Positions 1 to 7,052 of a DNA stretch of 64,000 bases are shown here, in pieces. The first letter of the stretch is position 1. Every line of letters starts with the position of its first letter. This DNA comes from Algoriphagus sp. NG3 (GTDB lineage Bacteria > Bacteroidota > Bacteroidia > Cytophagales > Cyclobacteriaceae). The notes below the pieces were generated by a model that did no database searches, was not told where the DNA came from, and saw nothing but the letters and a program-made list of their open reading frames with translations. Made by a program: the position numbers and the translations under genes. The DNA lies in the NCBI RefSeq assembly GCF_034119865.1, contig NZ_CP139421.1, positions 3,534,001-3,598,000 of the forward strand, given 5' to 3'.

Positions 1-328
1 GCCCTTGGGAAGTAGAGTCATCAGCTAAACTAAATCCCGTTTGAGACGAAAGACCGAAGACCCGCCACGGGTAGGCAGAAGACAGAATAATAGGCCCACC
101 TTCGACGGTCGACTGGCCCCTACTGAGGAATGGTGAAGAGTAGTTTTCTGCTTCATTAGTTTGCTGAAGGAAAGTATCGGAGCGGGTTTCCCCGCCCCGA
201 TGGGGCTGCGATCTATGAAGAAAATCCGCCCCGACTATGGGTGACTCAGCAACTCCGCTCTGAGCTTTTAGTTTGCTTCCGAGAAGGCATACCCCTCCCA
301 GGAAGCATAGAAGTACTAATTTTTTCAT
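1..328 (-). CDS. Secreted protein of unknown function, N-terminal part only
   Basis: Reading the minus strand from an ATG at 326-328 gives an open frame with no stop to the left edge, so the C-terminus lies outside the window. The first residues form a clear Sec signal peptide: MKK, a hydrophobic core (LVLLCFLGGVCLL), then a likely cleavage after KLKAQ. The 80 or so mature residues visible are polar and Gly/Ser/Pro-rich and match no family I recognise. The gene is transcribed away from the island to its right. Seen directly: start, signal peptide, lack of stops. Inferred: export to periplasm or surface. The frame is short enough to be chance, but the signal peptide makes that unlikely. Confidence 0.6.
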   Translation of the reverse strand, partial: MKKLVLLCFLGGVCLLGSKLKAQSGVAESPIVGADFLHRSQPHRGGETRSDTFLQQTNEAENYSSPFLSRGQSTVEGGPIILSSAYPWRVFGLSSQTGFSLADDSTSQG

Positions 329-930
329 GCTAGTAAATGCCTTTGAAGCCTCGAGGGTAGAACCTACTTACGCTATAGCGTATAGGTCTCCCAGCAAGTC
401 CCAAAGGGCTTTTAAAATGAGGTAAGAAATAGGTAATGTGATGGGGCTACCGGATGTCCTTATCGCGAGTCGGACTATCTTTCATCGTGAGTGTCGTCAC
501 TCCGGCTACAAAAAGGATAGCTCACCGGAGAATGGGAAAATCAGAAAATCATTCAGGTTTTCTGATAATGCGTTCGTAAATAAAATTAGGATGAAGATTC
601 ATCGTCCTGATTATTTTAAGAATCTGGACATGACCTTAATGTGGGAAAGCCAAAAATAGTGGCGGGCCAGCACTGTACGTTCTGAAACCTGTAGGAAGGG
701 TCGTAAGCACATACAGGAGGCCCACCACTACCTCAAAGATAGTGAAGGGCACTTAAACCTGCACCTTGTGCTCACTGAAAGATTCCTACATTTTCAGAAC
801 AAGGTTCATTATCCAAATGCCTGGATTACTGATAATTATTTTTATCTGAAAGCAATATAAGTAATAAATTAAATATGAAGCAAATATTTTGTGGTGAAAG
901 ATAGGAGTCAAGCATTCAGAACTTGTGTTA
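329..930. other. Intergenic region between a secreted-protein gene and the HTH pair
   Basis: About 600 bases without a convincing gene. A frame at 438-659 could encode 73 residues, but it is basic, low in structure and resembles nothing known to me, so I do not call it. The stretch at 658-776 is rich in inverted repeats and is listed separately as a possible structured RNA. The last 130 bases are AT-rich and probably hold the promoter of the gene at 931. Confidence 0.4.
658..776 (+). ncRNA. Possible structured RNA (nested inverted repeats)
   Basis: AGTGGCGGGCC at 658-668 pairs with GGCCCACCACT at 719-729 with one mismatch (G-U on RNA). Inside it CCTGTA (688-693) pairs exactly with TACAGG (712-717). 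A second helix follows: AGTGA plus GGCAC near 741-752 against GTGCTCACT at 768-776. The region is GC-richer than its flanks. Nested helices followed by another helix look like a folded RNA or a REP-type repeat. No known RNA family was recognised, and the strand is a guess because the pairing is nearly symmetric. Confidence 0.25.
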
Positions 931-1452
931 ATGGCTCAGGAAGTAAAAATATCAAGTTCAAAACTGCATATTCTCAATGAAGTGAGAAGGACAAGAATTA
1001 GCCTCGGAATAAGCACAGAAGAACTATCCAAAATAATAACTCAAACAGAAAACACTTCTACAGTTCAAAATATTGAAAGCTCTACTGATTCACATTTTTA
1101 CACAGACCTTCAACTGAAACGAGCTATAGAATACTTCACTCAAGTATCAGGGGAAAAATATGTTATTCATAGCTTTTACCCTCAGGAAAACTTTAAAGAG
1201 GAACTTGTTCCAAAAGTTCTTATTGACATAAAGACTGAGTTTGGTCCAGTAAAGGCGATAGAAACACTCTTATCAAAGACCGACTTTCTAAATACTAAAC
1301 GAACCATCAGAGAAATTACAGCTAAATGTAATGAAGATTACAATAAGGATTGGAAACCTTCGGATTTCACCTCAACATTAGAAAGATTTCGTAAATTGGG
1401 TAAACTTGAATATTCAGATTCTGAGGAATTTATTACGTATCGAAAAATTTAA
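931..1452 (+). CDS. Hypothetical protein with HTH-like N-terminal region (first of a pair)
   Basis: A 173-residue soluble protein from ATG 931 (a GTG at 925 would add two residues). Residues about 10-75 (ILNEVRRTRISLGISTEEL onwards) have the spacing of an Xre/Cro-type helix-turn-helix: a helix, a turn with an IST.EEL segment, and a following NIES segment. The C-terminal half carries a region around LLSKTDFLNTKRTIREI that recalls a second small helical domain. The next gene has the same two-part plan at similar length, so the two may be diverged duplicates or work as a heterodimer. They sit at the edge of the TIR-caspase island. A DNA-binding regulatory role is inference from shape only; no named family is claimed. 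Confidence 0.55.
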   Translation: MAQEVKISSSKLHILNEVRRTRISLGISTEELSKIITQTENTSTVQNIESSTDSHFYTDLQLKRAIEYFTQVSGEKYVIHSFYPQENFKEELVPKVLIDIKTEFGPVKAIETLLSKTDFLNTKRTIREITAKCNEDYNKDWKPSDFTSTLERFRKLGKLEYSDSEEFITYRKI

Positions 1453-1498
1453 TCTTCCAGTTTTCTCTTAAAATTAAGATTGTCAAAAATTATTTGCA

Positions 1499-2149
1499 TT
1501 GAAAAAAGAGAGCAACCCAATCCAAGTTACTACCATTGATTATCTGAAGGTTAAGTTAGTAAGAGAGAAAAGGCTGACGATTGGATTTACTGCAAAAGAA
1601 GTGTCTTTCTTATTAGGAAAGCGAACAACTTTCGTAACTATGGCGGAAGATCCATTTTCCACTTTAAAATATGGGGTTGACGATACACTCTATCTGACTA
1701 GGATATTTCGATGTTCAGTAGCAGAAATTCACGAAGGAATTGAAGAACTTCCCGATTTTATCAAAATGATCAGGAAAGTGGACAAAAAAACGGGATCAAT
1801 CCGATATTCCCCAGCAGAGCCAAAATTGCATGCTGATAAAATAGAATTACTCGTTACGGAAATTGAAGAGGATAGTCTTTCTGTTGATAGCAAGGCTTCG
1901 CTGGATGATCTTATTAGTGAAGTCAAAGTGCTTTTTGAAAATGGCTTTTTCGATGCTCCAAAAACAGCACTTGAGGCATATGAAAGATGCACTGAAAAAT
2001 TTGGCTATCCTATCAAGCCGGAATACTTATCCCTGGCACTTCAGAAGTACACACTAAAGAAAAGCTTCCCTCGCCTTGACAATAATTCCAAACTGAAAGG
2101 GTTTGCAAGGACTATTTATAGGAGGGTGGATGGTGTTAAGTCGAAATAA
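1499..2149 (+). CDS. Hypothetical protein with HTH-like N-terminal region (second of a pair)
   Basis: A 216-residue protein that must start at TTG 1499, because no in-frame ATG lies before residue 48. Residues 10-85 resemble the preceding protein (a helix with KLVREKRLTIGFTAKEV, then a short helix and a segment ending in the CSVAEI region), compatible with a diverged Xre-type helix-turn-helix. Residues 115-215 form a charged helical tail with FFDAPKTALE and a lysine-rich end (KKSFPRLD). The gap to the upstream gene is 46 bases on the same strand, so an operon is likely. The function is unknown; pairing and position suggest a regulator linked to the island. Confidence 0.55.
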   Translation: MKKESNPIQVTTIDYLKVKLVREKRLTIGFTAKEVSFLLGKRTTFVTMAEDPFSTLKYGVDDTLYLTRIFRCSVAEIHEGIEELPDFIKMIRKVDKKTGSIRYSPAEPKLHADKIELLVTEIEEDSLSVDSKASLDDLISEVKVLFENGFFDAPKTALEAYERCTEKFGYPIKPEYLSLALQKYTLKKSFPRLDNNSKLKGFARTIYRRVDGVKSK

Positions 2150-2160
2150 GAGAAAACGGT

Positions 2161-2247
2161 ATGGACATCACTATTATCATTACGATCATTGGACTCATAA
2201 TTGCCTATCTAAGCTACCGAAGAACCTTTTCTCCTCAACCCAAATAA
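2161..2247 (+). CDS. Small one-helix membrane peptide (28 aa)
   Basis: ATG at 2161 opens a 28-residue frame, 11 bases after the stop of the gene at 1499 and on the same strand. Its sequence begins MDITIIITIIGLIIAYLS and continues YRRTFSPQPK: one continuous hydrophobic helix followed by a positively charged tail, as in a single-pass N-in/C-out or anchor peptide. It could be a genuine small protein or the surviving N-terminus of a larger membrane-anchored defence protein, because degenerate coding-like sequence follows at once. No family is assigned. Confidence 0.4.
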   Translation: MDITIIITIIGLIIAYLSYRRTFSPQPK

Positions 2248-2282
2248 TCTATTGATGATGATTTTTTTGTATTTCAGGCTAA

Positions 2283-2509
2283 GTTCAAAATGGTGAGAAA
2301 ATTTATTTAGAGACTCAACAATTATTAAGAGAATTTATTGAAAAACATGATTGCGCAGACGAAAAAATGGCGCCAGAAGCTATTATATTCAATTTCTAAA
2401 TGCGATGGAGGAAGCATTTCCAAATTCAGATCAAATTCTTGGTGGAATTTTGTCGTGTCTTACCAGTAAGCCATTAGTAGATTCCACAATAGAAGAACTT
2501 AACGAGTAA
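2283..2509 (+). pseudogene. Frameshifted remnant of a small coding sequence
   Basis: Two frames that would join with one missing base. From 2283 one frame reads VQNGEKIYLETQQLLREF and on to EAIIFNF, ending at TAA 2398-2400. From about 2402 another frame reads AMEEAFPNSDQILGGI and ends EELNE at TAA 2507-2509. Inserting one T at about 2396 gives ...NFLNAMEEAF with no break. The composition is coding-like (amphipathic, charged), but there is no start codon in frame. It follows the small membrane peptide, so both may be pieces of one decayed gene. The original function is unknown. Confidence 0.4.
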
Positions 2510-2795
2510 TACGAAACACTAAATCCTATTTATCGCAAAATAAAGGTTTTGATTAAAATAAGGCACCTCCTTATCTTCTGACGAGAGGAGATCCTTGTAG
2601 GATTTAGTTTAGTAATTGAAACGTAATTTACAGGCAATTTCAAATGCCTCCCCTTTTTAATGTGGTTGGCTATTGTTATGTACCTAGTTAAAAAATGAGA
2701 AGAGGGAGTTATCGATACTTCACCTAATTGGATTTAACCGTTTTGCTCCCTTTACCGTTGCGCTTTTTGCCGTAGGAATTGTCTAAAAAGGATGC

Positions 2796-3086
2796 CTATA
2801 TTCTGTCGTATTTTGTAACTATCCATTCCTTAATCTCAACATGAGTTCTTATCGAACTTGGCACCTCGGTTCTGATAATGCGCTCTAAATGCTGACAGCT
2901 AGAAAGGCTTCCGCTAGTCCAATTCCAAGTTTTTGCCAGACTATTGATGAACCATAACATTTCATACCCTTGTGAGCGATTTAACATTGACCGCTCCTGG
3001 GCTCCAATAAATCTGGGATTATCATGATCCGCTATTGCAGTCCATTTATAATCTGAATAAACCATTTGATTTTTTGTATAATACAT
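2796..3086 (-). CDS. Small conserved-looking protein at the end of TIR-caspase operon A
   Basis: A 96-residue soluble protein, likely the last gene of the minus-strand operon that begins at 5574, 30 bases after the SLOG gene. It is rich in aromatic residues and contains a WFINSLAKTWNW segment and a CQHLERIIR helix. A second possible start at residue 8 (MVYSDYKW) would remove seven residues. I do not recognise a family. Its place downstream of TIR, caspase and SLOG genes suggests a regulatory or immunity part of the same system, but this is inference from position. Confidence 0.6.
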   Translation of the reverse strand: MYYTKNQMVYSDYKWTAIADHDNPRFIGAQERSMLNRSQGYEMLWFINSLAKTWNWTSGSLSSCQHLERIIRTEVPSSIRTHVEIKEWIVTKYDRI

Positions 3087-3116
3087 TTTTTCTAGATTTT
3101 AGAGGTTTAAATTATC

Positions 3117-3617
3117 CTATTTGTTTTCATAATTGTGGGTTTGGATCTCGCCTGTCCAGGGGTTCATATGAATAATCGGCTTTTGAATGTCAATTGCATA
3201 CCTGACTATATCCGCCGTCCCTCCCCAACCTTTTGATGCATTTCCATCCCAAATGGCAAATAACACATCCGAATTATCTGCAATGGTTTTCCCAGCCTCA
3301 AAAAATGCTTCCTGAGATGGTGACTTAAAATTGAGTATCTCTTTAAATTTGCACTTTTCAAGAATACGGCAATAGGCTTTAAGACCAGACTTATTAAAAG
3401 TCTTTTCATAACCAGAACAAGGGATTACTGCTCCTAAATCAACATCCATCTTCAGAATAACCTTTGCGAAAAGTTGATCGGCTCCAATGGCCAGAGAGCT
3501 AAAAGCCATGCTTAGCCCACTGAGTTTGAGCAGTTCCTTATAAAGCTGGGACTCTAGATGGTTCATATCCTTAAGATTTTCGAAATATTGATGCCCAGTA
3601 ATCCCTATTTTTAGCAT
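3117..3617 (-). CDS. Stand-alone SLOG-superfamily protein (possible nucleotide-signal sensor)
   Basis: Three features of the SLOG (Smf/DprA-LOG Rossmann-like) fold are visible: an N-terminal beta strand and turn (KIGITGHQ), the SSLAIGADQLFA segment after the second strand, and a Gly-rich phosphate-binding loop near the end (WDGNASKGWGGTADIV). Length (about 166 aa) suits a single domain. The ATG at 3617 is chosen; a TTG nine bases upstream, directly after the caspase stop (TAG 3627-3629), is the alternative. In type I Thoeris the C-terminal SLOG domain of ThsA binds the TIR-made cyclic ADP-ribose signal. A free SLOG in a TIR-caspase operon therefore suggests a separate signal reader, sponge or signal-processing enzyme. 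Fold call fairly sure; role inferred. Confidence 0.75.
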   Translation of the reverse strand: MLKIGITGHQYFENLKDMNHLESQLYKELLKLSGLSMAFSSLAIGADQLFAKVILKMDVDLGAVIPCSGYEKTFNKSGLKAYCRILEKCKFKEILNFKSPSQEAFFEAGKTIADNSDVLFAIWDGNASKGWGGTADIVRYAIDIQKPIIHMNPWTGEIQTHNYENK

Positions 3618-3626
3618 GGATTTCAA

Positions 3627-4604
3627 CTAAATAAGTTCCTTTTCTACGAGTCGGCGGTAATGCTCACCCAGAGCGGTTAATTTACAGGCTTTACTTTCCA
3701 TTGCTGCATTCCACATGTGGGGAGCAAAAAGGGGAATAAGCAAGTTAAGCCTATTGAATTTTTGAAGTACCCTGAAAACCTGAGTATTGGCTTCCACCGG
3801 TTCAGCCATCCCTGCATCTCTTCCTTTCAGCTCCGGCTCAAATGTTGGATCCAGCTGAAATTCAAATCCAGGAGTTGGAAAGTATTCGATAATCGAGCGG
3901 AGTTCATCTATTGAGATTGGCGGGGTAACCTGTCTTAGGCAAACAAAATTCTTAACATTTGTTTTAAAAACAGGTCTCTGCTTGTCCCATTCCCCTAAGG
4001 ACTGATCAATATGTGCATAGATACTGCCTGGAGTTATCTGACCTACCAGATTTGCCGCACTTCCGCTAAGTGCGTCAACCATTAACGTAGTGAATACCCC
4101 TCTACCATTTTCCTCTGATGCATACTGGTCTTCACCGGACGCCGTTAATATTGTCATTCCCTCAGCGAGATGTGAAATTTCGGTGTTTTCCATTGATGCT
4201 CCCGCAATTCCCGAAAAACAGCTATCCAGGATGATAATTTTGTTAATTGCCGGAGAACTGTTAGCCAGTGTCATGATTTCACTAAGTGGCATCCCATCGT
4301 CGCCGTCCCCAGCATCTGAAGCAATTAGATACCCTCCGGTTTTTTCTATATGGCCATGCCCTGCAAAGTAGAGTAGCGCAATCTCTGATTTTTGAGCAAA
4401 AAGTTTAGTAATCAGGTCTTTCAACTGTTTCTTACTAATTGCATCGCCACTATTGGATGCAGTTACTCTTTTAGTGTTAAAGTTTATCGCCCCACCGTCA
4501 TTACGCTTCAGCATGCTATCTACCTCAAAAGCATCGTTTACACAACCATGTAACGACGAAACCTTACTATAATAGTCTATTCCTACAATTAATGCGTTTT
4601 TCAT
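3627..4604 (-). CDS. Caspase-like (peptidase C14/metacaspase-type) protease, effector of TIR-caspase locus A
   Basis: 325 residues. Residues 1-210 form a caspase p20-like fold: strand ALIVGIDYY, catalytic His83 in YFAGHGH, and catalytic Cys129 in ILDSCFSG, followed by the RGVFT segment expected near the active site. Residues 225-325 are an added domain (LRSIIEYF, QLDP.FE, then a helical end with HMWNAAMESKACKLTALGEHY) that is clearly shared with the caspase of locus B. This tail is the natural candidate for the ligand receptor. It is separated by 8 bases from the upstream TIR gene and followed by the SLOG gene. In type IV Thoeris a caspase-like protease is switched on by a TIR-made cyclic ADP-ribose isomer and degrades proteins, stopping infection by cell death. 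The protease call is firm; its activation mode is inferred from context. Confidence 0.88.
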   Translation of the reverse strand: MKNALIVGIDYYSKVSSLHGCVNDAFEVDSMLKRNDGGAINFNTKRVTASNSGDAISKKQLKDLITKLFAQKSEIALLYFAGHGHIEKTGGYLIASDAGDGDDGMPLSEIMTLANSSPAINKIIILDSCFSGIAGASMENTEISHLAEGMTILTASGEDQYASEENGRGVFTTLMVDALSGSAANLVGQITPGSIYAHIDQSLGEWDKQRPVFKTNVKNFVCLRQVTPPISIDELRSIIEYFPTPGFEFQLDPTFEPELKGRDAGMAEPVEANTQVFRVLQKFNRLNLLIPLFAPHMWNAAMESKACKLTALGEHYRRLVEKELI

Positions 4605-4612
4605 ACCAGGGT

Positions 4613-4984
4613 TTATAGATTATTAATAAAATTGGCAATTGTGACCCACGACCATGGCCTGATTAAGAGGCCCGCAACAGCTGTTCTGTCGTTGCTGTAT
4701 GCCCAGATACCTAAAATTGGTTTATTCTCTTCTTTTGCGCATTGTATTTCCCATTTCTGACCTGAAGAAGTAAGCGAGTCTTCGCTTATTAAAGCAATCA
4801 GGCCGTGGCTGCGTCGTATTCTTGCTCTAACTTTATCTTTCCAAGCAGTCAGATAGGGCTCTTTAACTGAATAATCAACGTACTCGAAATCTGAATTAAC
4901 ATGAAGGGATTGTCCTTTAAGCAAGTCGCGTTGTCGCACGTCCTCAATAGCGAACGCTATGAAAATTGTTTTTATATCTGACAT
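4613..4984 (-). CDS. ThsB-like TIR-domain protein (signal synthase candidate), locus A
   Basis: A compact 123-residue single domain with the layout of Thoeris ThsB-type TIR proteins: strand TIFIAFAIED, the YVDYSVKEP segment after the second strand, a KDKVRARIRRS helix, strand GLIALISED, and a helix with KWEIQCAKEENKP. Glu79 in that helix is at the position of the TIR catalytic glutamate. ThsB proteins cleave NAD+ and make cyclic ADP-ribose variants on phage infection. It lies between a classical TIR gene (8 bases upstream) and the caspase gene (8 bases downstream). The domain is certain enough; which nucleotide it makes, or whether it only senses infection, cannot be told from sequence. Confidence 0.82.
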   Translation of the reverse strand: MSDIKTIFIAFAIEDVRQRDLLKGQSLHVNSDFEYVDYSVKEPYLTAWKDKVRARIRRSHGLIALISEDSLTSSGQKWEIQCAKEENKPILGIWAYSNDRTAVAGLLIRPWSWVTIANFINNL

Positions 4985-4992
4985 TCTGATTT

Positions 4993-5574
4993 TTAATAAA
5001 AGTTACGGGTGTTAAACATTGGTGCTACTCCCTTTATCCAGCTATCAAACTCCACGTAACTCATGGAACTGTCGACAGCAAATATTGTATCTCTGAATCC
5101 AGAAAGGTCGTTTGGTTTTTCCAGGTAAGGGTAGAGTTTTAGGTACTCGCGCCTTTCAAACGATTTGCGGCTTGCATTATCTTTGGAAACCGGCACCAAT
5201 GCACATCGTTGCGTATGACCATCAACATAACCAAGTTCCCAGGGCACCCATTTTGAAAGATCTGCATTATGTGATAATGCCAATAGAAGCGTCCGTGAAG
5301 ATTTTAGTCGGTTCCTTACAAGCTCCGCACTTTCGCGGGTTACATTATTCCTGTCCAGCTGTGGGTCTACAATCCAGTCCACATAGACTTTCAATCCTTT
5401 TCTGGTTAATTCCATGTAAAGCCCCTCGACCTCTTCCTTGTCAAGAAAACTATGACAAAGAAAAACATCGAAAGTGCTGTGTTTATTCGAAGGTTGGGCA
5501 GAAAGCTGGATGCTTTCATTCAATGATTTGTTTTGTGACACGCCCCTTAAGTAACTACTGGTAAATAATGCCAT
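4993..5574 (-). CDS. Classical TIR-domain protein, first gene of locus A
   Basis: 193 residues. After a polar 33-residue lead the TIR domain starts with FDVFLCHSFLDKEEV (box 1-like), then GLKVYVDW, a helix VRNRLKSSRTLLLALS, and KWVPWELGYVDG, in which Glu113 is the expected NADase glutamate. This arrangement (VFLCHS with WELG) is that of STIR/standard TIR enzymes and differs from the ThsB-like TIR encoded next, so the operon has two TIRs of different subfamilies. A promoter-like TAGATTTG box lies about 30 bases upstream of its ATG. One TIR may act as phage sensor and the other as synthase, or they may make different signals; both are inferences. Confidence 0.82.
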   Translation of the reverse strand: MALFTSSYLRGVSQNKSLNESIQLSAQPSNKHSTFDVFLCHSFLDKEEVEGLYMELTRKGLKVYVDWIVDPQLDRNNVTRESAELVRNRLKSSRTLLLALSHNADLSKWVPWELGYVDGHTQRCALVPVSKDNASRKSFERREYLKLYPYLEKPNDLSGFRDTIFAVDSSMSYVEFDSWIKGVAPMFNTRNFY

Positions 5575-5604
5575 ATTAGATATTGAATTTGATTAAAAAC
5601 TTTT

Positions 5605-5612
5605 CAAATCTA
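5605..5612 (-). promoter_or_regulatory. Putative -7 box (TAnnTTTG) for TIR-caspase operon A
   Basis: On the minus strand TAGATTTG matches the Bacteroidota -7 consensus TAnnTTTG exactly and lies about 30 bases before the ATG at 5574. The upstream -33 box is weak (a T-rich GGTTTTAACC stretch rather than a clean TTG). Match seen; activity inferred. Confidence 0.4.
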
Positions 5613-5853
5613 GGCCGAATGCTCTTGGGTTAAAACCTATATCCGATAGGAAAAACACTGAAATGTATTTTTGAGCATTAAGATATTGCAGGACTATTTT
5701 TATGCACTGCTTAGGAGAGGAATTTGGAGTTGTTAAGGTTATAGTAAGTCCCTTCCGCATGGGACTTTTCCTGAATCATAACAGGTTTTACCCTGAAAAA
5801 CTGATGAAAAGTGGACATTTCAGGCTATAAAGCTACATAGCAGAAGTAAGCTA

Positions 5854-5885
5854 TTGATTCAGCCCTCGCATCTGGGTTATACTTG
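5854..5885 (+). promoter_or_regulatory. Putative Bacteroidota promoter for the 5918-8526 operon
   Basis: TTG at 5854-5856, a 21-base spacer, then TATACTTG at 5878-5885, which matches seven of eight positions of TAnnTTTG. It lies 33 bases before the ATG at 5918. This fits the -33/-7 architecture used by sigma factors of Bacteroidota. The remainder of 5575-5917, between the two divergent operons, shows no gene. Confidence 0.45.
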
Positions 5886-5917
5886 CAACCAATTATTAAT
5901 CATTTACAAGCAATATT

Positions 5918-6343
5918 ATGTTAAAAACAAATGGAGCAACACCGTTGCCATTCTTCTTCGTAGGTAAAACGCTTACCAATGAGCGAATTTTAAGATTCGT
6001 AAAAAACAAGCATTCATTATTAACCAAAGAAATCGGTAAGCCAGATACCAAATCTATCTGGTATACCAAAGAGCATATTTCTTTTCTACTGGATGAAATG
6101 AACAAAGCAGATGCTGACGGGTTAAGAATTTATTTTGGAGCCTATGGTGCCAATGAAAACTACAGCGATCAACTTTGTTTGCTGATGGTTATGACTGAAC
6201 CGAACGGCTCAGGGGGACATAAAGATATAAGCATTGAGGATGCACCGGATTTTCAAGAACGAGGATTGAATCAAAGCGGGGCGCGTGATTTCAATATAGG
6301 CAATCCATGCCCCCCGATGTGTGACGAGGAAGGAGATACTTAA
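5918..6343 (+). CDS. Conserved hypothetical protein of Bacteroidota, first gene of a signalling operon
   Basis: 141 residues, soluble, no signal peptide. Recognisable blocks are FFFVGKTLTNERI near the start, SIWYTKEHISFLLDEM in the middle, ADGLRIYFGAYG, and a Cys/Pro-rich end (NPCPPMCDEE). I recall similar proteins in Bacteroidota as uncharacterised, often near a membrane protein and regulators, but I cannot name a family. It is 28 bases upstream of a polytopic membrane protein on the same strand and preceded by a recognisable promoter. The two Cys near the C-terminus (CPPMC) could bind metal or form a redox pair. Function unknown. Confidence 0.7.
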   Translation: MLKTNGATPLPFFFVGKTLTNERILRFVKNKHSLLTKEIGKPDTKSIWYTKEHISFLLDEMNKADADGLRIYFGAYGANENYSDQLCLLMVMTEPNGSGGHKDISIEDAPDFQERGLNQSGARDFNIGNPCPPMCDEEGDT

Positions 6344-6371
6344 TAATTCGGGAGAAAATGTATCTTAAGGC

Positions 6372-7052
6372 ATGAAAAATCCTGCCCAGTATCTTTATTT
6401 GATTCCTTTATTTATCAGCATGATAGCTAGTATTAAAGCGTTCAAACGGAACTGGGCAGGACCTTATCGAGCCTTCAGTGCATTCCTTTTCCTTACGTTT
6501 TTATTAGAATTATTTGCAATAAGCTGGAAATTATTTCTGCACCAGACTTTTTATTGGGATTTCCCCAAATCAAACATCTGGTTGTATAATTTATTCATAA
6601 TTCCTATCTATCTTTTCTACCTGTTTTTTTTTGGAACAGTACTGGAAAACATAAAATTAAAAAGAAGCTGGAAATGGATAGCATTAATATATTTTATGTT
6701 TGGAATACTGAATCTTTCTTTTTTTCAAAGTATCTCGCAGCTGAATACATTCAGTGTGATTATTGGCAGTGCTGTGGTTCTCATCTGCAGTTGTTTATTT
6801 TTCTTGCAGGAAGTAAACAGGAAGATCCCAGTGAAGATCGTCTCGTTGCCATTGTTTTGGATTGCTTCAGGCGCTCTCCTTTTTCATTCGGTGAGCCTCC
6901 CTTACTTTATATTTATCAACTACCTCAGTCGAACCAACCTAAACCTGGCAATGGCGTTATTCAATATTCATTTGGTTTTGAATATATTGATGTATAGCTT
7001 TTATCTAATCGCTTTTTTATGCAAGAATCCAGCACCACAGAAATCATCTTAA
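6372..7052 (+). CDS. Polytopic membrane protein, possible sensor partner of the downstream kinase
   Basis: 226 residues with about seven hydrophobic segments: residues 6-24, 35-53, 70-92, 101-117, 127-146, 159-180 and 195-217. Short charged loops (KAFKRNW, LENIKLKRSWK) separate them. It has no catalytic motif that I see. Its gene overlaps the histidine kinase gene by 34 bases, a sign of translational coupling, so a job as the membrane input module for that kinase, which itself has only one membrane helix, is reasonable. A transporter cannot be excluded. Confidence 0.7.
   Translation: MKNPAQYLYLIPLFISMIASIKAFKRNWAGPYRAFSAFLFLTFLLELFAISWKLFLHQTFYWDFPKSNIWLYNLFIIPIYLFYLFFFGTVLENIKLKRSWKWIALIYFMFGILNLSFFQSISQLNTFSVIIGSAVVLICSCLFFLQEVNRKIPVKIVSLPLFWIASGALLFHSVSLPYFIFINYLSRTNLNLAMALFNIHLVLNILMYSFYLIAFLCKNPAPQKSS

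Noticed and set aside
438..659. 73-residue frame in the left intergenic region
   Set aside because: Basic, low-complexity translation with no family resemblance; it runs directly into hairpin-rich sequence and has no supporting context.
2700..2795. Minus-strand tail reading NSYGKKRNGKGSKTVKSN after the 96-residue gene
   Set aside because: Coding-like basic tail but only about 20 residues, without start codon or recognisable relative; could be chance.
3117..5574. Locus A considered as CBASS
   Set aside because: No CD-NTase (GS..DxD cyclase) gene is present in or near the operon; the signal enzymes are TIR proteins.
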